From positions 3,286,001-3,350,000 of the forward strand of contig NC_013720.1 of assembly GCF_000025185.1 (NCBI RefSeq): a stretch of DNA of 64,000 bases, written 5' to 3'. How positions within the stretch are numbered: position 1 is the stretch's first letter; each line of letters starts with the position of its first letter. Both the position numbers and the translations under genes were made by a program. The notes under the pieces were generated by a model that saw only the letters and a program-made list of their open reading frames with translations, was not told where the DNA came from and did not search any database. This document shows positions 42,662 to 52,313 of this stretch, in pieces. The DNA comes from Pirellula staleyi DSM 6068. Its GTDB lineage: Bacteria > Planctomycetota > Planctomycetia > Pirellulales > Pirellulaceae.

Positions 42662-44332
42662 TTATTCGTCAGGAATCTCGATGTGCTCGAGCACCGCTGC
42701 TTCTCGCAGCTTGTTGAGGGCGCGAGCTTCGATTTGGCGAACGCGTTCTTTCGTCACGCCCAGTTCATGTCCCACTTCCTTGAGCGTCAGTGGCTCGTGG
42801 CTGTGGTCGAGGCCGAATCGGCTAATGATGATCTTCTGTTCGCGTTCGTCGAGTTTCTCGAGGATCTTCTCCACCTGCAGCTGCCGCTGCTGCTGCACAT
42901 GCTCGAGCCCCAGCTGATCGCTGCGGTTGTCTTGCTTGGCGACAAACAGCTCGTCTTGGCTCGTGCGGAAACGATCGCGATGCTTGAACTCTTCCGGAAT
43001 CGTCCGGGCAAAGTTCTTCATGATCGCCCAGCTGGCGTAGGTGCTAAATTTATTGCCGCGGCTGAAGTCGAATTTTTCGGCTGCACGAATCAGCGACATA
43101 TTGCCGTCGCTCACCAGACCGAAGAAGTCTTCGCTTCCATTGACGTGCCGCTTGGCAATCGAAACCACCAGACGCAAGTTCGCCTGCACGATGCTGTTTT
43201 TCACAGCCACTGCTTCTTCGTACAGATGCTCGATCTCATCCATCACGCTGGTGCGTGCCGAGGCTGGGTCGAGCTTGTCGCGAAGGGCGGTAGCTTTGAA
43301 CTTCAGGTAGTTGAACTTGCGGAACAGGTGATACTCTTGCTCGCGCATCAGCAGCGGAACTTCGTAAAGCGCCGCCAGGTAAGGAGGGAGTCCACTCGGA
43401 GTTCGCACCTTCTTGGCAGGTGCGTCTGAGGTTGGCATCGGCCCCAGAATTTCCTTCTCGATCCCCGGCTGTTTAAACGATTCGTGCATCATGAAATCGA
43501 GTGGCAACTCGAAAATTCGACGAGCACGCATTTCGTTATAAACGCGATAGACCGTGGTTCGCGTACGGCAATAGCGACGTGCCAGCACATCGACCGATTC
43601 GCCGCGTCGAAATTGCTGGTAAATCCGCTGTTTAATATCGTCGGTGAGTGTTCCCGTTTGCTGTGGGAACACTGCTTGTTCGGGGTTCTGCTGGTCGAAC
43701 TGTTTGAGGGTATATCGCACCGTTTCGACGCTACGATTCACATGGCGAGCAACGCGACGGGCAACTTCCGAGGGGCATCCGCCAGCTTGCACCAAGCGGC
43801 GAGCGCGCTCCACAATTTCCACCTTCTCGTCGTCGGTGAGCTGGCTGAATTTTTCGCCACGGCGGACACGTTCTTCGTTCTGATTCACGAAGCGTTCGAC
43901 ACTGCTGCGAAGAAAACCAACACGCTTGCGGCGACCATCGAAAACGAAGCGGCGACTCACCAGTCCCTGTTCACGCCAGCGAGCAATCGTTTTGCTCGAA
44001 ACGTTGAACATCTTGGTCAGATCTTCCACCGTGTGCACTGGTTCCCCAGCATCTTCCACGTGAATATTGGCGGAGTCCGACATGTCTTCGACGAACAGCC
44101 GAAGGTCGTGGATCGCAGCCTGTCCCGACATGGTTGCTGCAGGAGCAGCTTCGGGGCGATAGTCCGTAATACGGAAGCAGAGATATTCGTAGCTGTAGCT
44201 ACGTGACTTGTCGAGTTCTTGGAGCAGACGTTCAGCTCGGCTGATCTGTTCCAGCTTTTTGTCGCGAGGAGCAAAACGGACCTGCTGGTCGCGCAGCTCT
44301 TCGATTGTCGAATTGAGATAGCCACTATTCAT
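42662..44332 (-). CDS. Sigma-70 family factor with three N-terminal HTH motifs
   Basis: 556 residues from the ATG at 44332, preceded by AGGAG. The C-terminal 240 residues are a sigma core: region 1.2-like PYLAALYEVPLLMREQE (about 317-333), region 2 with FDFSRGNKFSTYASWAIMKN (421-440), and region 4 with LTLKEVGHELGVTKERVRQIEARAL (515-539). No separate region 3 is visible. The N-terminal part is unusual: a MerR/excisionase-like HTH (about 100-150, TVEDLTKMFNVSSKTIARWREQG), a second HTH-like helix pair (about 168-212), and a third (about 228-275, RGESVDVLARRYCRTRTTVYRVY). These may make it respond to DNA sites or another signal. The spacing and terminator suggest a single-gene transcript. Confidence 0.88.
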   Translation of the reverse strand: MNSGYLNSTIEELRDQQVRFAPRDKKLEQISRAERLLQELDKSRSYSYEYLCFRITDYRPEAAPAATMSGQAAIHDLRLFVEDMSDSANIHVEDAGEPVHTVEDLTKMFNVSSKTIARWREQGLVSRRFVFDGRRKRVGFLRSSVERFVNQNEERVRRGEKFSQLTDDEKVEIVERARRLVQAGGCPSEVARRVARHVNRSVETVRYTLKQFDQQNPEQAVFPQQTGTLTDDIKQRIYQQFRRGESVDVLARRYCRTRTTVYRVYNEMRARRIFELPLDFMMHESFKQPGIEKEILGPMPTSDAPAKKVRTPSGLPPYLAALYEVPLLMREQEYHLFRKFNYLKFKATALRDKLDPASARTSVMDEIEHLYEEAVAVKNSIVQANLRLVVSIAKRHVNGSEDFFGLVSDGNMSLIRAAEKFDFSRGNKFSTYASWAIMKNFARTIPEEFKHRDRFRTSQDELFVAKQDNRSDQLGLEHVQQQRQLQVEKILEKLDEREQKIIISRFGLDHSHEPLTLKEVGHELGVTKERVRQIEARALNKLREAAVLEHIEIPDE

Positions 44333-45046
44333 GGTTGCATCTCCTCTTGGTGCACTCGCCTGACAACGTGCCTGAAAGCCGCTTTCCTCGCGACCTCCCA
44401 AACACCACCGTCAGAAACCATCCCTGTTAGCGGCCTTTCGATCGACTCAGGTCGACGAGCAACATCGGTGCTGCCATGGGGCGGACACCAAAATCACCTG
44501 AAAGGCTCACCAGCGATGCGTGCTGTGTGTCGATTGCGACCTCAGCATGCACCACTCGACCAGTCCTACGGTCGAAGTCTGACATTAGTTCTCCAAATCG
44601 CTTCCCCCACTCGGGGAGAAACCCTTCGGATGCTAACGATCTCATCCAAGTGCATTGGGCGTGCCCAAACCAGTCGTAGCGACAATTCCAATTGTACCGG
44701 GCCACTTTCCGCCTGTCGCATCAATCTTTCAGAATCTTGGCCCGCTCGCCTGAGCCACCCATTCGTCCTGACAAATCTATTCTACTATATTTTTTATGGC
44801 CATTGCTAAGGTGTTGTCATAAAATAGGTTGCGCCGCAAGATTGAGTGGGAAAAACGATCGCCTGGCCCGCCTAGTATCGCCTGCTTGCGCTCTCTCGCT
44901 AGCTTCCCGGGGCGCACTGGCGGAATAATCGGCAAAATCTGAACTCTGGCTCCCCGCTGGTCGATCTTCTTCTGAGAGGACGATCCGTCTCAGTTTTTGT
45001 CTTGATTTGAGACGACCGTCTCATCTTGATTCGGGAGAATATCGCG
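44333..45046. other. Divergent intergenic region with palindromic sites
   Basis: About 710 bp between the divergent sigma-factor gene and the 45.0-kb secreted protein gene. Near 45 kb are two similar short palindromes, GACGATCCGTC (44979-44989) and GAGACGACCGTCTC (45009-45022), about 30 bp apart, each followed by TCA. They lie just ahead of the next start codon and could be an operator. The rest holds no convincing gene; a minus-strand frame at 44427-44705 has no family resemblance. Confidence 0.5.
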
Positions 45047-46477
45047 ATGTCATGCCTCAAGATTTTTCAGAAAACAGCTCTCCTTGGGGGTGTGATCGCG
45101 ATTTTTGCCCTCTCTGGCAGCCTCGCTCTAGCTGCTGATACGGCCGATCTGACGTACACGCCCCAAGTGGGCGAAACTCAGATCGTAAAAGCAGTGGTAG
45201 AGGTCACCGGCGATTTGAAATTGAACGCCGATGGGACCAAAGTCGAGCGTCTGCCGATCCAGGTGACGGCCGAACTCGACTACGTCCAGCGACTGACTAC
45301 GGCTGGCGGTGCTCCGGGCACTAAAGCCGCGACTGACGGCCGCATGCTTCGCTACTACCGCAGCGCCACGGCCAAAATGAAACTCCGCGACAGCGAGATG
45401 CAGCAAACCCTGGCCGACGATCGTCGCCTGATTGTGGCCGATGTCGCTGGGGACGAAGCACTCCTGTTTTCACCCGCTGGCCCGATCACGCGCGAAGAAC
45501 TCGAGTTGGTCGACGCACCTGCCAGTCAGTTGATCACTGCGGCGCTTCTTCCAGGGAAGACCGTTTCGACCGGTGATACCTGGACTTACGACGACGCTGT
45601 TGTCTGCCGTCTGCTGGGGCTTGAAGCGGTTCAAGAACAAAAAATCGTCGCCAAGCTCGACAAAATCGAGATCGGCGTCGCCATGATTTCGCTCGAAGGG
45701 AAAGTCGCCGGTGCCGTTGGTGGCGTTGCTTCCGATATCGAACTCAAAGGACGGGTCAATTTCGATCTCGGCACCAAAATGGTGACCTGGCTGGTCCTGG
45801 CGATTCGCGAAAACCGCTCCATCGGCCATGCTCAGCCCGGGTTCGAAGCGGTCACAAAGCTCCGGATGGTAGCTGCACCAGCTGCAAGTCCACCTGAACT
45901 TGCCGCCGAACAACTCACCGGCCTCCCGCTCGAAAAATCCGCCGGCAGCTCGCTCATGCTTCTGCGCTCGCCCCGTGGTGGCTATGAACTGATTCACGAC
46001 CGCCGCTGGCGCACCATGGTCGATCGCAGCGACGTCACCATTTTGCGCATGGTCGATCGTGGCGATCTCGTGGCCCAGTGCAATATCACGCGGCTGCCGC
46101 CACTCGGCAAAGACAAGCAACTAACGATGGACGGCTTCCAAAACGACATTCGCCGCACGCTCGGAAAGAGCTTTGGTGACATCGTCGACGCCAATGAACT
46201 GCAGTCCGAGGCGGGGCTGCGCATCCTCCGCGTCACTGCCGCTGGCAACACCCAGGACTTGCCGATCCAGTGGACCTACTACCACGTCAGCAACCCAGCA
46301 GGCGAGCAACTTTCGCTCGTCGTCACCATGGAAAGCAAGCTGGTCGAGAAGTTTCCTCAGGTCGACCGCGAACTCACCAGCAACCTTCGCCTCCTCGACC
46401 TCCCCAAACCCACCCCCGCTCTCAACAAACCCAAAATCGAATCCGCCACAGTCAAGCCAGCTACATCAACAAAATAG
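45047..46477 (+). CDS. Secreted protein of unknown function
   Basis: 476 residues from the ATG at 45047, preceded by a GGGAG ribosome-binding site. A signal peptide (LLGGVIAIFALSGSLALAA) is followed by a soluble domain of alternating charged strands. A conserved-looking phrase ELVDAPASQLITAALLPGKTVSTGDTW resembles secreted planctomycete proteins of unknown role. The C-terminus is proline and lysine rich. I recognise no enzymatic motif. Two palindromes lie within 70 bp upstream. Confidence 0.7.
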   Translation: MSCLKIFQKTALLGGVIAIFALSGSLALAADTADLTYTPQVGETQIVKAVVEVTGDLKLNADGTKVERLPIQVTAELDYVQRLTTAGGAPGTKAATDGRMLRYYRSATAKMKLRDSEMQQTLADDRRLIVADVAGDEALLFSPAGPITREELELVDAPASQLITAALLPGKTVSTGDTWTYDDAVVCRLLGLEAVQEQKIVAKLDKIEIGVAMISLEGKVAGAVGGVASDIELKGRVNFDLGTKMVTWLVLAIRENRSIGHAQPGFEAVTKLRMVAAPAASPPELAAEQLTGLPLEKSAGSSLMLLRSPRGGYELIHDRRWRTMVDRSDVTILRMVDRGDLVAQCNITRLPPLGKDKQLTMDGFQNDIRRTLGKSFGDIVDANELQSEAGLRILRVTAAGNTQDLPIQWTYYHVSNPAGEQLSLVVTMESKLVEKFPQVDRELTSNLRLLDLPKPTPALNKPKIESATVKPATSTK

Positions 46478-46600
46478 AGTGACTGCGGCTGGGTTGGTGT
46501 TGTTTGAGATGCTGGGAAGCCGTGGTTTGCAGCGAACCACTGCCACCCGACCCTAATCACCAAGGCAGCCTCGATCGTTTAGTTGTCCCAGTCGCACTCA

Positions 46601-46996
46601 TTAGTTCCGTTCGAGACGCTTCTGTCCTTGATAGCCCAGGCCTTCAAAAGCACGCTCAAGCTCCGGGACAGGAGGACTACCAACCAGATCTTGCGACATG
46701 ATCCACACCATGTGCACCGCGTCGGGTTTCCGCGTCACGTAAACACGAATCATTCCAGGCTGTTTCTCCATCCACGATAACAATTCACGATCGTCGGCTG
46801 GATAGACCTCGAACTGAGCCGTTACTCCGTAGATAACCGACAGCTTCACTGCTTTGCCAACTACAATGCTGATCCCTACGCAAAGTGTAATCGTCAGTAC
46901 CACCGTTGCCGACACTGCGAGCCAGTACCGATCGCGAAGTGACTTGCCTGTTTGCTTTGGTTCGACCACAGGGGAATTATCGGTGGCGTGGTTCAT
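46601..46996 (-). CDS. Single-pass membrane protein of unknown function
   Basis: 131 residues. A cytoplasmic N-terminus of about 25 residues leads to one transmembrane helix (about 26-48, WLAVSATVVLTITLCVGISIV) and an extracytoplasmic domain of about 80 residues. No family is recognised. It ends about 120 bp from the convergent secreted-protein gene. Confidence 0.55.
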   Translation of the reverse strand: MNHATDNSPVVEPKQTGKSLRDRYWLAVSATVVLTITLCVGISIVVGKAVKLSVIYGVTAQFEVYPADDRELLSWMEKQPGMIRVYVTRKPDAVHMVWIMSQDLVGSPPVPELERAFEGLGYQGQKRLERN

Positions 46997-47102
46997 TTTG
47001 GCGTTAACGCAGGTTTAGCAGGCGGCTTCGCATAGAAATGCCAATTTCGATTGCGTTCATAAATCTCTTGCATGGCTTTTTGGGATCATTGATCATCTGT
47101 TG

Positions 47103-47702
47103 CTATTTCCGCTCACCAAATCCTACATGATAGGCCCAGCGAATCGAGCGAGCATTCTGCTTCAGACTGCCGATTCGATTTAGCAGCTTGTTGAGCTTGG
47201 TATAGGGATATTGGAGCATACCATTCGGCGAATCCTCTCCCAGTCGAAGCTCAAGATACAGGATTCTGTCCACAGCCTGATCGACCTCTAGGAGAACGTC
47301 GAGAGCCACCAGAGTTTGTGTTGTGATGAGAATTGCTGCGCCAAAGATATGAATCTCAAGAGGCGACGGACGCAAGATTTTGACTGCGTAGACGCCATCG
47401 AAACTTTGGTATTCCCATTCGGGATGCGCCTCGGCAAGTATGCCAGGCAGGTACCATTCTAGTGAAAGGAGCAGTTCAGGGATGCCATCGCTAAATTGAT
47501 GCAATTCTCCCTGCTGTTCACTTAGCTTTTTGATGATCTCAGAAATTCGTTGCTCGAGCCCTGAGGCTTGGTTGTTATTGTTGGGTTGATCAGTGAATGG
47601 GTGGTTCTCCAGTATCTCATGGTCTTCATGCAGTGATATTCGCGTTTGCGTAGTTCTCAATCGAGGAGAATCGCAAGGTTGCTGCCAAACATCACTCTCC
47701 AA
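47103..47702 (-). CDS. Protein of unknown function next to the truncated yjbQ
   Basis: Up to 199 residues from a TTG at 47702, which overlaps the stop of the adjacent yjbQ copy; the true start may be further in. The sequence has a possible coiled-coil region (about 45-70) and a mixed domain, but no known family was recognised. Its codon use is less GC-biased than that of the housekeeping genes. Confidence 0.45.
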   Translation of the reverse strand: MESDVWQQPCDSPRLRTTQTRISLHEDHEILENHPFTDQPNNNNQASGLEQRISEIIKKLSEQQGELHQFSDGIPELLLSLEWYLPGILAEAHPEWEYQSFDGVYAVKILRPSPLEIHIFGAAILITTQTLVALDVLLEVDQAVDRILYLELRLGEDSPNGMLQYPYTKLNKLLNRIGSLKQNARSIRWAYHVGFGERK

Positions 47703-48033
47703 TGATCTTTACGAGGACTCGTTTTCTGCGGCGGCCGTCGAACTCGTAGTAGAAGATATGTTCCCAGGGGCCGAGGTGGAGTGAGCCGTCGGTGATGGCG
47801 ACGACGACTTCGCGTCCCATGATTTGTCGTTTGTGATGAGCGTCGGCATTGTCTTCGCCGGTGCGATTGTGAAGGTAGCCTCCTTGGGCCGGATCACTGC
47901 CTGGGTTAAAGGGAACCAGTTCTTCGAGCCAACGATCATAGTCGGCATGCAGTCCCGATTCGTTGTCGTTGATGAACACGCTCGCCGTAATGTGCATCGC
48001 ATTCCCTGAACATATTGCGTAACACACTACCAT
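47692..48033 (-). pseudogene. 5'-truncated yjbQ copy
   Basis: The last 101 residues are the YjbQ domain from [10 protein letters not shown] to the C-terminus KIIGE and differ from the full copy at 48543-48977 at only three positions. The first 42 residues of the family are missing, replaced by an unrelated short leader ([10 protein letters not shown]). The nucleotide sequence is also nearly identical to the full gene over this span. This is a recent partial duplication, probably non-functional, although an in-frame ATG is present. Confidence 0.75.
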
Positions 48034-48064
48034 TCGTGGTGAGTGGGACCACTCTGCGTACTAT

Positions 48065-48520
48065 TTACCACTCATCATGTGCGACTCGAAAAAGGAACTC
48101 CGTCAAGTGATCGGCCTTTCGTGCGAATTCACCGCTCATTTCCATGTAGTAGTACACAGGGGGATCACTCCCTTCGCTCGCACGGATGAACATGAATTGG
48201 TATCCCTGATGCATCATGAATGCGATCGCATCTGCCGGCAGCTCAATGTCGGCTTCATCCTCCTGCACAAGCTCACGAGCCGCTTGGGTCATTCCAGGCA
48301 GCCAGCGGTACGTGATATCTGTTCCACGGTAGAAGTCCCCCATGTCTCGGCCCATTCTTGCGAGAAACTCGCGGTAGGAATCGGGCAATGGCACGCCGAC
48401 GTCCTTCTCAATCTCTTCGATTTCAGACGGCGAGCATCCAACAAGATCGCGTCTCGTGACGACTCCTCGGTCCACAAGGACCGCAGCAATCTCGTCGATA
48501 CGATGTTTGAAATTTGACAT
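48065..48520 (-). CDS. SUKH (SMI1/KNR4) family protein
   Basis: 151 residues. The motifs SPSEIEEIEKDVGVPLPDSYREFLARMG are the signature of the SMI1/KNR4 (SUKH) fold, found in many immunity proteins of polymorphic toxin systems. The C-terminal half has YYMEMSGEF and DHLTEFLF, also SUKH-like. The start ATG at 48520 has a GGGGG stretch close upstream. No toxin is adjacent; it lies between a truncated and a full yjbQ copy, so it may be an orphan immunity gene acquired by recombination. Confidence 0.7.
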   Translation of the reverse strand: MSNFKHRIDEIAAVLVDRGVVTRRDLVGCSPSEIEEIEKDVGVPLPDSYREFLARMGRDMGDFYRGTDITYRWLPGMTQAARELVQEDEADIELPADAIAFMMHQGYQFMFIRASEGSDPPVYYYMEMSGEFARKADHLTEFLFRVAHDEW

Positions 48521-48542
48521 TTACCGGCCCCCGTACCTCCCC

Positions 48543-48977
<435 letters not shown>

Positions 48978-49063
48978 GCGGGGCTCCTGGTTTCGCTGTC
49001 AATCAAGACTCTTGTAACGGCAGCGATTCTTGCTAGGCGATCTTATGTCAAAGGCTGCGCATG

Positions 49064-49099
49064 AAAAAGCTGCTGAGAATGTGGTGGTTCACAGCAGCT
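49064..49099 (-). terminator. Rho-independent terminator after the first ThuA-like gene
   Basis: 8-bp stem AGCTGCTG/CAGCAGCT (49068-49075 with 49092-49099) with a 16-nt loop. A T-run follows on the minus strand (A-run at 49064-49068). It lies about 35 bp after the stop of the ThuA-like gene at 49134. Confidence 0.75.
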
Positions 49100-49133
49100 C
49101 GGAGAGGGTAAGGTGAGGATTGCGATGGAGAGA

Positions 49134-50138
49134 CTATTTCATCTCGAAATCGCTAGGTTTCATCCCGGGGCGGAAGCCGTTGAACTTGAACGGCAGGGGC
49201 TGATAGTCCCCCACGAGATCGACGTTCGACTTCTCAGGAATCTTGTCTTCGAGACCGACGCACCAGAAGCTGGCGTTGACTAGCAGGCGACGGGTTCCTT
49301 CGCTCAGAAGGTCGGTCGCAGCACCAATGGTCGACGTAAAGACTCGCGATTCCTTGCCACTTTCACCCTTGTAGCTGCGGGTCCAGGCGATGGGCATCAT
49401 CGGGTCGTTCACCTTGCCTTCGACGGGTGGATCATCCGATTTCATTCCGGTGAGGACTTGTCCCAGTACCAGCGTGTCGCTTTCGACGAGCGGCAGGACT
49501 ACGCCATAGACATCGCTCGGTCCCCACACATCGCCGCTCTTAATGCCACGCAAAATCGGATGCGATTCTTTGCCTGGGGCCACGATGCCACGCGTGCTTT
49601 GCGAGCCGTGATTGCCGTGGTGATTGATCCACGTTTCGCCCAGCACTTGCTTGCCGAATCCACCAGGGAAATCTTTATTGTTGAAGCTGTACTTTGCGTA
49701 GGTCTTGCCACCTTTGATGTTGAAAGCGTGGGTCGATGTGCGGATACCAATGATCGGGCGACCCGACTCGATGTAGTCGACCACATGTTTCATTTGATCG
49801 TCGGGAAGATCGCGGAAGCGTGTGAAGATGATCATCAAGTCGGCACTTCCCAGCGCTTCGAGTCCTGGAATGTTGCTGACGTTGGGGTTGATCGTGCCAT
49901 CCTTGGGATCGATGGCAAAGAGCACCGTGCACTTGAAGCCATGATGCTTGGCGAGAATCTTGCCGAGTTGTGGGCAAGCCTCTTCGGAGCGGTATTCTTC
50001 GTCGCCACTGACGAGGACGATATGTTTTCCCTTGCCGGGGCCTTCAGCCCCCTCGTACACCACCTGAGCTGACGCGGCGGAGGTAAAGAGTGCCAGGGTG
50101 GCGGCAAGTGCCGCCGAAAAATGGAGGGCCCATTTCAT
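49134..50138 (-). CDS. Secreted ThuA-like protein 1
   Basis: 334 residues from the ATG at 50138, preceded by AAGGA; a short upstream in-frame ATG is less likely. A signal peptide (LATLALFTSAASA) leads to a ThuA-like, class I glutamine-amidotransferase-like fold. Supporting parts are HIVLVSGDEEYRSEE, DLMIIFTRFRDLPDDQM and GRPIIGIRTSTHAF. ThuA proteins are implicated in trehalose or other sugar use, but most are uncharacterised. A second ThuA-like gene lies 150 bp upstream. Confidence 0.72.
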   Translation of the reverse strand: MKWALHFSAALAATLALFTSAASAQVVYEGAEGPGKGKHIVLVSGDEEYRSEEACPQLGKILAKHHGFKCTVLFAIDPKDGTINPNVSNIPGLEALGSADLMIIFTRFRDLPDDQMKHVVDYIESGRPIIGIRTSTHAFNIKGGKTYAKYSFNNKDFPGGFGKQVLGETWINHHGNHGSQSTRGIVAPGKESHPILRGIKSGDVWGPSDVYGVVLPLVESDTLVLGQVLTGMKSDDPPVEGKVNDPMMPIAWTRSYKGESGKESRVFTSTIGAATDLLSEGTRRLLVNASFWCVGLEDKIPEKSNVDLVGDYQPLPFKFNGFRPGMKPSDFEMK

Positions 50139-50287
50139 GGAGAAGGTTCCTTGTAAGTTCATGCGGATCAGCAGCGCCGTTTTGGTTAGCGATGCTGATG
50201 GAAAGATGTTGATGCTGTTGTTGTCGCTGGTTGCCGGCGGCTGAGCGGAGCGTGCGAAACAGCCGGCGACCCGATGGCTATTGGAGG

Positions 50288-51190
50288 TTACTTTGCTTCG
50301 GCTTTACGCTGACTAACCGCGTCGGCCTTGGGAAAATCTTCAGGAATCGGGAGAGTCACCTTGCCAGTGGCGGCCCACTCGGTGCCACGGACGAGTGTGG
50401 CGATGAAGCCGACGCATTCCATGGAGTAGTCGGCGTGTCCCATCGGGGTGTGGAAGATGCGCCCCTTTCCGTACTCGATCGTAAAAATCATCGGTTCGTG
50501 ACGTCCGCTGCCACCTTTTGCAGGATCAGCAAACGCGGTGGCGAGGATGTTCATCGAGGTGGCTGGGCCACGTAGTTTGTCGTACAGCTCGTCTTGGGCA
50601 TGTAGCCATTCGCGAGGCATTCCCTTCGTGATGGGATGCTCGCTGTCACGCACGATCACAGTAAACGGATGCTGGGGACCGTGGTGTCCGCCGCTCCCTT
50701 TTTCTTCGTTGCGGACCACTTTGCCAGCCTCGTCGAGATAGACATAAGGCCCACTCTTCTCGCTGCGACCACCCCAGCCGCCGATCCCGATCATCTCGTT
50801 GTATTCTTTCCAGTCGCCGAACGAATTGTTCGCTGCGTGGATGACAACAAATCCGCCGCCATTTTTCACGTACTCGATGAACGACTTTTGCGTCGCTTCA
50901 GGCCAGTTAGCGCCGTTGTAGTTCGAGATAACCACGTTGTACTTCGAGAACTCGGGCTTGAAGTTTTCGTCAGTTCCCTGCGGAGCGGTGGTGGCCACAT
51001 CGACGGTGAAGAGCCCCGTCTCTTCGAGGTACTTTTTCATCATCTGCGTGGTTTTGGGCCAAACGCCGTGATTGTTTTGGCCATCGACGATGAGTGCTTT
51101 CTGCTTTTCGTCGGCAGCAAAGACGTTAACGGCCATCGCAAGCATGAGGGCCAAACCGGTGGCCGCAAAGAGGCGTCGAGAGAGCGACAT
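50288..51190 (-). CDS. Secreted ThuA-like protein 2
   Basis: 300 residues from the ATG at 51190; a start three residues earlier is TTG. A signal peptide (LFAATGLALMLAMAVNVFA) is followed by the ThuA-like fold, with ALIVDGQNNHGVWPKT, VVISNYNGANWP and GGGFVVIHAANNSF, and an active-site-like HPFTVIVRDSEHPITKGMP. It is more typical of the family than its neighbour. Both may act on secreted sugars or sugar acids. Confidence 0.78.
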   Translation of the reverse strand: MSLSRRLFAATGLALMLAMAVNVFAADEKQKALIVDGQNNHGVWPKTTQMMKKYLEETGLFTVDVATTAPQGTDENFKPEFSKYNVVISNYNGANWPEATQKSFIEYVKNGGGFVVIHAANNSFGDWKEYNEMIGIGGWGGRSEKSGPYVYLDEAGKVVRNEEKGSGGHHGPQHPFTVIVRDSEHPITKGMPREWLHAQDELYDKLRGPATSMNILATAFADPAKGGSGRHEPMIFTIEYGKGRIFHTPMGHADYSMECVGFIATLVRGTEWAATGKVTLPIPEDFPKADAVSQRKAEAK

Positions 51191-51334
51191 GGTGGGCAAA
51201 TTTCCTGGGTGTGTGCGGGTGGGTCGTTGATCGCTAACTTTCCGGTGGAAAGTAGCGGCAAGGCTACGTAGTTTAGCCTTAGTCCTGCACGAAAGGAAGA
51301 ATGCCCGTCGCTAACTGGCGATTGGAGGTGATTG

Positions 51335-52156
51335 CTAGCTTCGCTTCAACATGCGAGGCTTGTAGACCGCGACGGGGGAGCCGTCGGCGATGAACGCCGA
51401 GGCCGGTTTCTCACGCAGGTAGGGCGCGAATTTTTCGCCGTAAAGTGGCGCCACATCGCAGTCGAAATTTGCCTCGCTCACTTGCCAGGCGTTCCAGGAG
51501 GGATGTTCCACACGGTATTCCACCGTTCGCCCGTCGCGCTGAGCGCAGTAGCCGAAATAATGCTCGGCGATGAACTGCTCGGCAGAGCCATTGGTGAGCG
51601 GTTGCCGATTTCCCGAAGCTTGCGCCGAGAGGCTGTTCCAGCGCCCGCCGAATTTCCAGCGGTACGCAACGCTCGGCGACAGCCGCGGATCGGTCGTTCC
51701 CTCGACCAGCGACTCTGGCACCTCGTACTCGATTGGAACGGCCGAGTAGGGCTCGTTGTAGGCCAGTTTGGCAACGGTCGCGATGGCCCAGCGTGGCACA
51801 AGTTCGCGAATGAACGTCACACCTCGGAGCCATTGCCCTGCCGACTTGCGACGAACGTAGAAACGCAAGTTTACTTCGGGAAAATGGCGGTGCAGCGGAA
51901 TCGGTATCCCAAGCACGCGGGTGTCGAGGAACAGAAAACCGACCATGCTGACGAAGGCCTCGCCCTGCCACAGGTCGAGTTCGGTTCCGGCCGGAACGTG
52001 CGGCTGCAAAATCTCCGGATCGACCCGATAGTTCAGCATCGCCAGGGCTTGCCAGCGTGCCCGCAAAAACACGCCCCCCACCGGCGGCGGCAGCGAGTCG
52101 GCCGTCACAATGGGGAGTTCCTCAGCATGTCGCTTGAGTGTTGTGGAGGTATTCAT
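51335..52156 (-). CDS. DUF2071 (YqjF-like) protein
   Basis: 273 residues matching DUF2071: RARWQALAMLNYRVDPEILQPHVPAGTELD is the family's opening motif, followed by VSMVGFLFLDTRVLG and VRRKSAGQWLRGVTFIRE. The function of the family is unknown. No signal peptide is seen. Confidence 0.85.
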   Translation of the reverse strand: MNTSTTLKRHAEELPIVTADSLPPPVGGVFLRARWQALAMLNYRVDPEILQPHVPAGTELDLWQGEAFVSMVGFLFLDTRVLGIPIPLHRHFPEVNLRFYVRRKSAGQWLRGVTFIRELVPRWAIATVAKLAYNEPYSAVPIEYEVPESLVEGTTDPRLSPSVAYRWKFGGRWNSLSAQASGNRQPLTNGSAEQFIAEHYFGYCAQRDGRTVEYRVEHPSWNAWQVSEANFDCDVAPLYGEKFAPYLREKPASAFIADGSPVAVYKPRMLKRS

Positions 52157-52313
52157 GGGGCGATCCCAGGGCGGATTAGAGCGGTGTCTTATTCCTATAA
52201 CCGCAAATCTGCTCGCGAGAAAACAGCACCAGCCCTTTATTGACGCGAAGTTCGGTTACAAAAAACGCCCTTCAGCGTAGATGATCGAAAATCTGCCTGG
52301 AATCGACCACTTC

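Noticed and set aside
44427-44705. 92-residue minus-strand frame upstream of the sigma gene
   Set aside because: No recognisable motif or ribosome-binding site; treated as intergenic.
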